Of a stretch of DNA of 5,624 nucleotides, positions 1 through 4,704 are shown piece after piece (the first letter of the stretch is position 1; each line of letters opens with the position of its first letter). A program made the translations under genes and the position numbers. Source of the stretch: Actinomycetales bacterium (GTDB taxonomy: Bacteria; Actinomycetota; Actinomycetes; Actinomycetales; BWSM-131); contig JASBSH010000012.1 of assembly GCA_030149025.1 (NCBI GenBank), positions 1 to 5,624 on the forward strand. Reading direction: 5' to 3'. A model generated the notes under the pieces. The model was given only the letters and a program-made list of their open reading frames with translations, was not told the origin of the DNA and did not search any database.

Positions 1-1356
1 GGCGCGGAACGCCGAGCCGTCGAGCATCCCGAGGCGGTCGGCGGTGTTGTCCAGGTACCCGAGGTCGGCCATCAGCCGCTCCGCGTACAGCGCCCAGCCC
101 TCGCCGTGTCCGGAGACCCAGCACATCATCCGGCGCCACCGATTGAGCAGCTGCGAGCGGTACATGGTCTGCCCGATCTGCAGGTGATGCCCGGGGACGC
201 CCTCGTGGTAGACGGTCGTCGTCTCACGCCAGGTTCCGAACGAGGTGACGCCCTCCGGCACCGCCCACCACATGCGGCCCGGGCGCGAGAAGTCCTCCGA
301 CGGGCCGGTGTAGTAGATCCCGCCGGAGGTGGTGGGCGCGATCATGCACTCGATCCGGCGCACCGGCTCCGGGATGTCGAAGTGAACGTCCCCGAGCTCC
401 GCCACCGCGGCGTCCGCCTTCTGCTGCATCCAGTCCCGGAACGCCTCCTTGCCCTCGATGTTGACCGCAGGGTCCGCGTCAAGGTGCGTGACGGCGTCCT
501 CGATCGTCCCGCCGGGCACGATCTTGTCGGCGACGGCGCGCATCTCGTCCTCGATCCGCGCGAGCTCCTCGATACCCCACTCGTAGGTCTCCTCGAGATC
601 GATCCTCGCGCCGAGGAAGTAACGGGACCACAGCTGGTAACGGTCACGTCCCACCGCGTCCTCCTCACGAGCACGAGGCAGGACGTCGTCACGCAGGAAC
701 GCGGTCAGCCTCGCGTAGGCGACGGCCGCGGCACGGGCGCTCTTCTCCAGATCCGAGGCCAGGGAGGCCGGCGGCTCGGCGCCGTCGACCTTGGCGCTCG
801 CGGCGAGGTCGGCGAAGAAGCCCTTGCCAGGCTCGGAGAGCTGCTCGGTCTGCTTGATGACCGCTTCGACCTGACGGCGGGCGGGCCCGTTGCCGTCGGA
901 GATGGCGCGGCGCAGACCCTCGATGTAGGTCTCGGACGCCCTGTCGAGGTGCTTCATCCGGGCAGCGATGTTGCTCCACTGCTCCGCGGTCTGCGTGCCC
1001 ATCAGGTCGAAGACGTCGCGCATGCCCTGGGCCTCGGATGCGATGACGTTGAGCGGGCCGTAGGCCAGGCCCGCGTCGTGGATCTCGAGCTCCAGCCCGA
1101 CGCGCTCGCGGACCGCTGCGACCGTGACGGCGTCGACGTCGTCGGCGGGAGTGGCGGCCTCGACGTCACGCAGGAACCGGCGCGCGCGCTCCGCTCGTTC
1201 GTCGACGGCGCCCGGGGAGTAGTCGGTGACTTCCGCGTCGTACCCGGCGATCCCGAGGTAGGTGGCGGCGAACGGGTCCAGCCGGCAGTAGTCGTCGACG
1301 TACGCGTTGGCGATCTGGTCGACGGCGCTCATGGCGCGTGGCTCAGGTGTCGTCAC
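1..1356 (-). CDS. DUF885 family putative zinc metallopeptidase (3' end cut off by window)
   Basis: This is a 452-codon open frame with no stop before the window edge; family members are usually about 550-600 aa, so roughly 100 or more C-terminal residues are missing. Counting from the GTG at 1356, the protein carries HEGVPGHH at residues 384-391 and GEGWALYAE at about 418-426. In DUF885 (PF05960) proteins the HExxPGHH and EGWALYAE pair is conserved and presumed to bind metal (His384, His390 or His391, Glu419). The reaction is uncertain; a metal-dependent peptidase or hydrolase is the usual inference. I see no signal peptide, so it is probably cytoplasmic. Start choice: the GTG at 1356 lies exactly one promoter spacing downstream of a TAGATT -10 box, which favours leaderless translation. 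The in-frame ATG at 1332 is the alternative but has no clear Shine-Dalgarno. An in-frame stop at 1366-1368 rules out anything longer. Confidence 0.88.
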   Translation of the reverse strand, partial: MTTPEPRAMSAVDQIANAYVDDYCRLDPFAATYLGIAGYDAEVTDYSPGAVDERAERARRFLRDVEAATPADDVDAVTVAAVRERVGLELEIHDAGLAYGPLNVIASEAQGMRDVFDLMGTQTAEQWSNIAARMKHLDRASETYIEGLRRAISDGNGPARRQVEAVIKQTEQLSEPGKGFFADLAASAKVDGAEPPASLASDLEKSARAAAVAYARLTAFLRDDVLPRAREEDAVGRDRYQLWSRYFLGARIDLEETYEWGIEELARIEDEMRAVADKIVPGGTIEDAVTHLDADPAVNIEGKEAFRDWMQQKADAAVAELGDVHFDIPEPVRRIECMIAPTTSGGIYYTGPSEDFSRPGRMWWAVPEGVTSFGTWRETTTVYHEGVPGHHLQIGQTMYRSQLLNRWRRMMCWVSGHGEGWALYAERLMADLGYLDNTADRLGMLDGSAFRA

Positions 1357-1362
1357 GAGCCG

Positions 1363-1391
1363 AATCTAGTGCAGGCGCTGAGCGTTCAGCG
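1363..1391 (-). promoter_or_regulatory. Probable leaderless promoter of the DUF885 gene
   Basis: On the minus strand a TAGATT hexamer (1363-1368) fits the TANNNT -10 consensus. It is followed by exactly six bases and then the GTG at 1356, which puts the transcription start on or next to the start codon. The -35 area (about 1385-1391, GCTGAA/CGCTGA at 16-17 bp spacing) is only a weak match. No Shine-Dalgarno precedes either start candidate, which fits leaderless translation, a common mode in actinobacteria. The promoter call is an inference from spacing and motif. Confidence 0.5.
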
Positions 1392-1397
1392 CTCAGC
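1377..1397 (-). repeat. Perfect 8-bp inverted repeat, possible operator or weak terminator
   Basis: The minus strand reads GCTGAGCG, a 5-base loop, then CGCTCAGC: a perfect 8-bp stem. A further partial copy of the same unit (GCTCAGCGC on the plus strand) lies at 1405-1413 and overlaps the end of the 91-aa gene. The dyad covers the -35 area of the presumed DUF885 promoter, so it could be a repressor site. Alternatively it is a 3' hairpin of the 91-aa gene, but no T-tract follows it. Confidence 0.45.
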
Positions 1398-1406
1398 CCG
1401 CAAAGC

Positions 1407-1682
1407 TCAGCGCTTGGCGGCGACCGGCGGTGCGCTGCAGTCATGGTGGGGCACCGACTGGCCGGCACAGTGTGCGCCACAGTCGATCAGCCAGTTCCAC
1501 ACCTGGGGCAGTGAAAGCCGTGAGTCATGCAGGATGACGGCCCGACGCGTCCCGGGCTCGACCGTCGCCCTCGTGACACCCGGGCAGGTGAGCAGCATGT
1601 GCTCCGCGGTCTGGCAGTCGTCGGCCCAAGGCACCCCGCTGAGGTCAAGGACCAGACGACAGGTTGGCGGCGTTCTCGTCAT
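1407..1682 (-). CDS. Small Cys/His-rich protein with HMA-like (ferredoxin-fold) character
   Basis: This encodes 91 aa. The ATG at 1682 is preceded by a strong Shine-Dalgarno (AGGGAGG, 5 bases upstream), so the start is firm. The pattern of an N-terminal strand (RLVLDLSGV, 9-17), a helix (about 22-32), PGV followed by a strand (34-42), a strand (RRAVILHD, 46-53) and a helix (57-67) matches the beta-alpha-beta-beta-alpha order of heavy-metal-associated domains. The usual MxCxxC loop is absent: the loop region has Asp21-Asp22-Cys23. There are six cysteines (8, 23, 33, 68, 72, 82) and a C-terminal cluster DCGAHC...HHDC (67-82) that could bind a metal. It lies 42 bp downstream of the 88-aa membrane protein gene and may belong to the cytochrome b operon, or be expressed from its own -10 box. 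A metal-binding or chaperone role is inference only. Confidence 0.75.
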   Translation of the reverse strand: MTRTPPTCRLVLDLSGVPWADDCQTAEHMLLTCPGVTRATVEPGTRRAVILHDSRLSLPQVWNWLIDCGAHCAGQSVPHHDCSAPPVAAKR

Positions 1683-1705
1683 GTCGGCCTCCCTGGGTCA
1701 CGGCC

Positions 1706-1711
1706 ATTGTA
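1706..1711 (-). promoter_or_regulatory. Possible -10 box for the 91-aa gene
   Basis: The minus strand has TACAAT, a 5/6 match to TATAAT, within the 42-bp gap before the 91-aa gene. A transcription start about 7 bases downstream (near 1699) would leave a leader of about 17 bases holding the Shine-Dalgarno. I find no recognisable -35 at 16-18 bp spacing and no extended TG, so this is a weak call. The gene may simply be read through from the cytochrome b operon. Confidence 0.3.
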
Positions 1712-1724
1712 CCTTCCCGGGCCG

Positions 1725-1991
1725 CTACTTCCTCCGACCTCCGGTACTCCGGGTGTCCTCGCCCCTGGGCTGCAGGGACAGGTCCACCGGACCGTTCAGG
1801 ACGCGCATGATCCTGGTCGCCTGCACGATCGACGCGACAGCGGTGAGCCCGCTGACGAACAGCACGGCCGCGGGTAGTGGGCCGGAGGGTGCGTTGATCG
1901 CCCAGAACAGGGCGCCCGTCGAGAGAACGGCGACGACCAGCAGGACCCAGAACCAGCGGCGGGCCAGCGGGACGTCGACGCCCGCCGCCAT
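1725..1991 (-). CDS. 88-aa two-helix membrane protein, third gene of the cytochrome b operon
   Basis: I do not recognise a family. The protein has two hydrophobic segments (about 12-32 and 38-58) joined by a short loop containing NAPSGP. It ends in a hydrophilic, charged tail (about 60-88) rich in Arg, Gly and Ser. Positive residues before the first helix (RR at 11-12) and after the second (Arg60, Arg63) put both termini in the cytoplasm. The ATG at 1991 shares its A with the last base of the cytochrome b stop (TGATG), and there is no good Shine-Dalgarno, so translation is probably coupled to the cytochrome. The tight linkage suggests a small accessory or assembly subunit of the cytochrome b complex; that role is inferred from position only. 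The stop is TAG at 1725-1727. Confidence 0.8.
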   Translation of the reverse strand: MAAGVDVPLARRWFWVLLVVAVLSTGALFWAINAPSGPLPAAVLFVSGLTAVASIVQATRIMRVLNGPVDLSLQPRGEDTRSTGGRRK

Positions 1992-3073
1992 CAGTGACCC
2001 CGGGGGTTGTTGATCCAGACGTTGATGCTGATCGCGGCCAACGCCAGCAGGATCACGAGCACCACGCCCATCGAGATCTTGCGGTCGCGCCAGTGGCGTC
2101 GCGGACTGCGGTACAGGAACGGCACGAGGTACAGCAGCCCGAACACGACCGCCATGACGATGCCGACGGAGGCGACCCCGAACCACTCCTCGAACGGGAA
2201 GAACCACCAGAAGAACCACAGGGGGCGGGTGACTTCGATGCCCTCGACCGGTTGGGGCCCCAGGACCGGGGGCAGCAGGACCGCCAGCAGTGAGAGCCCG
2301 CCCACCAGGACCAGACCGAACGCACCGGCCCGCTTCAGGTGGTTGGTGAACGGCTCGGGCTCCTCGGCCTCCGGGTGCGGGATGGAGGGATGAGGTGAGA
2401 TCTTGTGCCGCTTGACCAGCAGGGCGTGCAGGACGAAGAGCACCAGGATGAGGCCGGGCAGGATCACCGCGTGCGCGGTGTACAGCCGGAACAGGATCGG
2501 CACGCGGTCGGTCAGGCCGCCGGTGAACCACACACCCAGACCGCCCAGCAGCTCCGCGACGTCCAGGTTGTGCAGCAGCGCCTCGAAGCCCTCCTGGTCC
2601 CACTTCAGCACCGTCCCGGTGAACACCGCCAGGAAGGTCAGCAGCAACATGGTGGAGCCGACGATCCAGTTGCCCTCACGAGGCTTCTTGAAGGACCCGT
2701 GCAGGAACACCCGGAGCATGTGCAGGACGGCGAGCACGAACATCGCCTGCGCCGTCCAGAAGTGCAGCCCCCGGGCGAAGCCGCCGAGCCACACGTTCGT
2801 CACGAGGTCGCGGACGGACTGGTTCGCGTCCTCCGGCATCGGGCTGTAGAACTGGCCGATGTAGATGCCGGTCACCAGCAGGACCAGGAAGCTGACGCCG
2901 GTGAGTGCTCCCAGGCTCCACCCGAGGTTGTTGGCATGCTCCGGGACCGGGTACTCCAGTGCCCGGATCCCCATCCGCTCGTCGACCGCGTCGACGAACC
3001 GGCGCCACGGTCCGGGTTGCGGCCGAGTGGTCCTCGTTGTCTCCCCGGTCGCCCCGGTTACCGTCTCGTTCAT
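1991..3073 (-). CDS. Cytochrome b of bc1/b6f type (b6 plus subunit IV layout, non-standard Qo motif)
   Basis: This encodes 360 aa. The ATG at 3073 has AGGAGG 7 bases upstream and overlaps the previous stop by 4 bp (ATGA), so it is preferred over the in-frame start at 3157. Residues 49-77 match helix A of cytochrome b (NxGxxLG...VTGIYIGQFYSP). Helix B carries haem ligands His104 and His118, with Arg101 just before and the conserved GSFKKPRE (126-133) after. The helix C end reads TGTVLKWDQ (152-160). Helix D carries His201 and His216 with Pro206 between. Ligand spacing is 13 residues in helix B and 14 in helix D, the latter as in cytochrome b6. Three further helices (about 249-272, 297-322, 333-353) correspond to subunit IV, giving seven in all. 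The position of the PEWY quinol motif reads PLWF (284-287), followed by FFPFEEW. By family it should carry two b haems and exchange electrons with a quinone in the plasma membrane. No Rieske or cytochrome c partner is present here, so its electron acceptor is unknown. Confidence 0.93.
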   Translation of the reverse strand: MNETVTGATGETTRTTRPQPGPWRRFVDAVDERMGIRALEYPVPEHANNLGWSLGALTGVSFLVLLVTGIYIGQFYSPMPEDANQSVRDLVTNVWLGGFARGLHFWTAQAMFVLAVLHMLRVFLHGSFKKPREGNWIVGSTMLLLTFLAVFTGTVLKWDQEGFEALLHNLDVAELLGGLGVWFTGGLTDRVPILFRLYTAHAVILPGLILVLFVLHALLVKRHKISPHPSIPHPEAEEPEPFTNHLKRAGAFGLVLVGGLSLLAVLLPPVLGPQPVEGIEVTRPLWFFWWFFPFEEWFGVASVGIVMAVVFGLLYLVPFLYRSPRRHWRDRKISMGVVLVILLALAAISINVWINNPRGH

Positions 3074-3696
3074 GACCGGGCCTCCTGCCTCGTCGTGGTG
3101 TCGGTGCCAGTTCCCTGCATACGGCGAAGCTGGGCCAGGGTGTGCCGCGGACGCCACAACCGGGCGAGGAACAGCCCCAGCGCTATCGCCCCGAGCGCGA
3201 GGATCAGCAAGACCACGTCACCGCCGTCGCTGATGCCGCGTTCGGGCTCGAACGGATCCAGCACCAGGGTCGTGGCCGGGTCCTCACCGGTCGCCATCGG
3301 TCCCTGCGGCGGCTTTGCCAGCGCCGGCGCCGCCTGCAGCAACAGGGCTCGGGCCTCGCTCAGTGCCTCCTGCCCGGCGGACGCGCCACCGGCGTCCTCC
3401 ACCACGGTCACCGCCTGCTCGACCAGGGCCAGGTCCACACCCGACGGGTCCGGCGCCTCCAGGGCGTCCTGCATCTTCTCCAGCGCCCGCTCAGCACCAC
3501 CGTCGTTGGCGATCAGGGAGATCGCCTGCTGCACCAGGTCGACGGAGAAATCGCTCTCCTCCGCGTTCGGGTCGGCATTCGCCGGCGCGGCCGACAGGAC
3601 GAACGCCAGTGCCGCGATCGCCGCGAAGACCACGCCGCGAAGCGGCCACCGACCTCGGACCCGATGCGTCGTGCCCCGACTTGTCAACAGAAACAC
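3070..3696 (-). CDS. Secreted, C-terminally membrane-anchored helical protein with internal duplication, first gene of cytochrome b operon
   Basis: About 208 aa; family not recognised. From the GTG at 3696 there is a basic n-region (residues 7-20), a hydrophobic core (22-37) and a likely signal peptidase site ANA|DP (39-43). The exported domain (about 42-160) is predicted helical. It contains two related segments, VQQAISLIANDGGA (55-68) and VEQAVTVVEDAGGA (92-105), each followed by a further helix, then a Pro-rich linker. A C-terminal membrane helix (about 161-181) is followed by a basic tail (RPRH...RR), so the ectodomain faces outward. It has no CxxCH, no Rieske Cys-His motif and no Cys in the mature part. 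Its stop overlaps the cytochrome b start by 4 bp, so it is presumably an exported partner of that protein. The start is uncertain: GTG 3696 follows AGAGGG at very short spacing, TTG 3687 is about 10 bases from it, and the frame stays open further upstream. Confidence 0.75.
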   Translation of the reverse strand: MFLLTSRGTTHRVRGRWPLRGVVFAAIAALAFVLSAAPANADPNAEESDFSVDLVQQAISLIANDGGAERALEKMQDALEAPDPSGVDLALVEQAVTVVEDAGGASAGQEALSEARALLLQAAPALAKPPQGPMATGEDPATTLVLDPFEPERGISDGGDVVLLILALGAIALGLFLARLWRPRHTLAQLRRMQGTGTDTTTRQEARS

Positions 3697-3713
3697 GCCC
3701 TCTGCTAGGCAGG

Positions 3714-3740
3714 ACCGGACTGGTCGAAGGACCAGCCGGT
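3714..3740 (-). promoter_or_regulatory. Strong hairpin in the presumed 5' leader of the cytochrome b operon
   Basis: In the minus-strand transcript ACCGGCTGGTC pairs with GACCAG-T-CCGGT around a CTTC loop: 11 base pairs with a single bulged T. It ends 17 bases before the GTG at 3696, close to the weak ribosome binding site. No T-tract follows, so it is more likely an mRNA-stability or translation-control element than a terminator. The function is inferred. Confidence 0.45.
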
Positions 3741-3770
3741 GAACCGACTGATGAACCCACTTAAGGCCAG

Positions 3771-3800
3771 AACCTAAGGGACAGAGCCGATCTTTGTCGA
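3771..3800 (-). promoter_or_regulatory. Probable sigma-70-like promoter of the cytochrome b operon
   Basis: On the minus strand, TCGACA (3795-3800; 5/6 to TTGACA) is followed after 18 bp by TAGGTT (3771-3776; fits TANNNT). Transcription would begin near 3764, giving a leader of about 68 bases before the GTG at 3696. It lies in the only sizeable gap between the two operons, as expected for a promoter here. The call rests on motif and spacing alone. Confidence 0.5.
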
Positions 3801-3812
3801 ACCGGCTCGCCG

Positions 3813-3845
3813 CAGATTCGGGGCAGATTCGGGGCAGATCCGGCA
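3813..3845. repeat. 11-bp tandem direct repeats upstream of the cytochrome b promoter
   Basis: On the plus strand CAGATTCGGGG occurs twice in perfect tandem (3813-3823, 3824-3834), followed by a third, degenerate copy (CAGATCCGGCA, 3835-3845). The 11-bp period is close to one helical turn. The array starts 13 bp upstream of the presumed -35 box. That is a typical position for an activator or response-regulator site, but the protein is unknown. Confidence 0.6.
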
Positions 3846-3852
3846 TCGGATC
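3837..3852 (-). terminator. Short hairpin downstream of accE, possible weak terminator
   Basis: GATCCG and CGGATC form a perfect 6-bp stem with a 4-base loop, 20 bp past the accE stop. There is no T-tract, and the left arm overlaps the third copy of the 11-bp repeat. Rho-independent termination is therefore doubtful; transcription could also read through into the cytochrome b genes. Confidence 0.25.
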
Positions 3853-3871
3853 CGGTATCAGGGCAGGTGGG

Positions 3872-4108
3872 TCAGTGCGGGAGAGCGGATGCCTTCCACG
3901 CGCCCGGACCCGGGATGAGCGGCGGCTGCACCGCACGGCCTCGGTCGTTCCAGGTGCTGCGCGGCCGAGCCTCGGCGGCGACCGCACCACCACGGGCAGC
4001 GAGCACGGTGACCAGCGCCGCGATCTCCTCCGGGGTCGGCTCGCCGTGGACGATCCTCAGCGCAGGGCGCTGCTGCTCCGAACCAGCAGCGGTGGTGTCG
4101 TCGCTCAC
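3872..4108 (-). CDS. accE: Acyl-CoA carboxylase epsilon subunit
   Basis: This encodes 78 aa. The N-terminal segment RPALRIVHGEPTPEEIAALV (14-33) and the C-terminal WNDRGR...GPGAWKAS (53-75) are the hallmark ends of the actinobacterial ACC epsilon family (PF13822). They are joined by an Ala/Arg-rich stretch. The epsilon subunit binds the carboxyltransferase beta subunit and stimulates activity of the alpha-beta complex in the cytoplasm. The start is GTG at 4108, with GGAGG 4 bases upstream, and it overlaps the previous stop by 4 bp (GTGA). The length is normal for the family, which is small and variable. Its placement downstream of a carboxyltransferase gene supports the assignment, although one unrelated gene intervenes. 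Confidence 0.9.
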   Translation of the reverse strand: MSDDTTAAGSEQQRPALRIVHGEPTPEEIAALVTVLAARGGAVAAEARPRSTWNDRGRAVQPPLIPGPGAWKASALPH

Positions 4109-4704
4109 GGTTCCTCCGTCCCGTCGCCATCCGGGTCGTCGTCCAGGTCGTCGTCGTCCAGGTCATCGTCGTCCAACCCGTCGAGCAGGTCGCTGTCGTC
4201 ACCACGCGCCACGTAGTACTGCGTGACGACGAACCCCGCGGCCTCCAGCCGGCCGACCAGCTCACCGGCGGCGTCGTCGAGGATCCCGACCACCGCGTCG
4301 AGCTGCTCGACGCTGCCTTCCGAGACACCGACGACCATCCCCATGCTGAAGCCGTCCAGCGCGAGGAGCTCCGCGCCGTCCAGGTCCTCGTCGGACGCGG
4401 CGGTCGCCGAGAAGGCGACGTCGTCCTCCTCGTCTCCGTCCTCGCCCTCCCACAGCGGCTCGACCGACGCCGGGAAGCCGAGCTCTGCCTCGAACTCGTC
4501 CTCCAGGCGCCCGAGAGCGAGCCCGAGAGTCTCGTAAGCGGAGTCCACCCGCGGGTCGATCCCCGCCTGGTCCTTCGCGAACTCGCCCCGCACGCCACGG
4601 GCCACGGCGACGTACTGGTGCAGGGCGTCGACAACGCCCGCGACCGCCTGGTCGAGCGGGGACGAGGTCGACCCCGAGCTGGGTCCGGAGCTGGACTCGG
4701 TCAC
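4105..4704 (-). CDS. Unrecognised acidic 199-aa protein inserted between carboxyltransferase and epsilon genes
   Basis: I do not recognise a family. After a Ser/Gly-rich start (1-15) comes a helical segment (about 17-46, DQAVAGVVDALHQYVAVARG). A second, acidic helix follows (about 53-75), then an acidic linker (86-95). A folded-looking C-terminal part (about 109-166) has LDGFSMGMVVGVSEGSVEQL and a helix ending in GRLEAAGFVVTQYYVARGD. The tail (169-198) is very Asp-rich, with repeated DDDDL units. There is no signal peptide, membrane helix or cysteine, so it is probably cytoplasmic. The GTG at 4704 overlaps the upstream stop by 4 bp, and its own stop overlaps the accE start by 4 bp, so all three genes are translationally coupled. 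That position suggests a carboxylase-associated function; this is inference. No strong Shine-Dalgarno is seen. Confidence 0.82.
   Translation of the reverse strand: MTESSSGPSSGSTSSPLDQAVAGVVDALHQYVAVARGVRGEFAKDQAGIDPRVDSAYETLGLALGRLEDEFEAELGFPASVEPLWEGEDGDEEDDVAFSATAASDEDLDGAELLALDGFSMGMVVGVSEGSVEQLDAVVGILDDAAGELVGRLEAAGFVVTQYYVARGDDSDLLDGLDDDDLDDDDLDDDPDGDGTEEP
4138..4175. repeat. 15-bp tandem repeat encoding an Asp-rich tail
   Basis: A 15-bp unit (gtcgtccaggtcgtc on the plus strand) is present about 2.5 times (4138-4152, 4153-4167, 4168-4175) with one base change. It encodes the DDDDL-type repeats near the C-terminus of the 199-aa protein. Because the period is a multiple of three, copy-number change would keep the frame. 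Confidence 0.7.

Noticed and set aside
106..2013. 635-codon plus-strand open frame
   Set aside because: It runs antisense through the DUF885 gene, the 91-aa gene and the 88-aa gene. Its composition is Arg/Gly/Val-biased without any domain, as expected for a frame opposite GC-rich codons.
1992..2603. Upstream extension of the 88-aa membrane protein frame
   Set aside because: The extension is the wrong frame of the cytochrome b gene and is Pro/Arg/Gly-rich noise; the coupled TGATG start at 1991 is far better.
3074..3157. Longer N-terminus for cytochrome b starting at 3157
   Set aside because: The extra 28 residues overlap the upstream gene and match nothing in cytochrome b. The ATG at 3073 has AGGAGG at good spacing and the 4-bp ATGA overlap.
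2405..3742. 445-codon plus-strand open frame
   Set aside because: It lies opposite the cytochrome b and exported-protein genes, which have clear motifs, and its Gln/His/Arg-rich product is typical of an antisense shadow.
3813..3845. CRISPR array
   Set aside because: The repeats are only 11 bp and directly tandem without spacers.
3697..3993. Upstream extension of the exported-protein frame
   Set aside because: It would run across the promoter, the repeats and the end of accE, and would put about 100 hydrophilic residues before the signal peptide.
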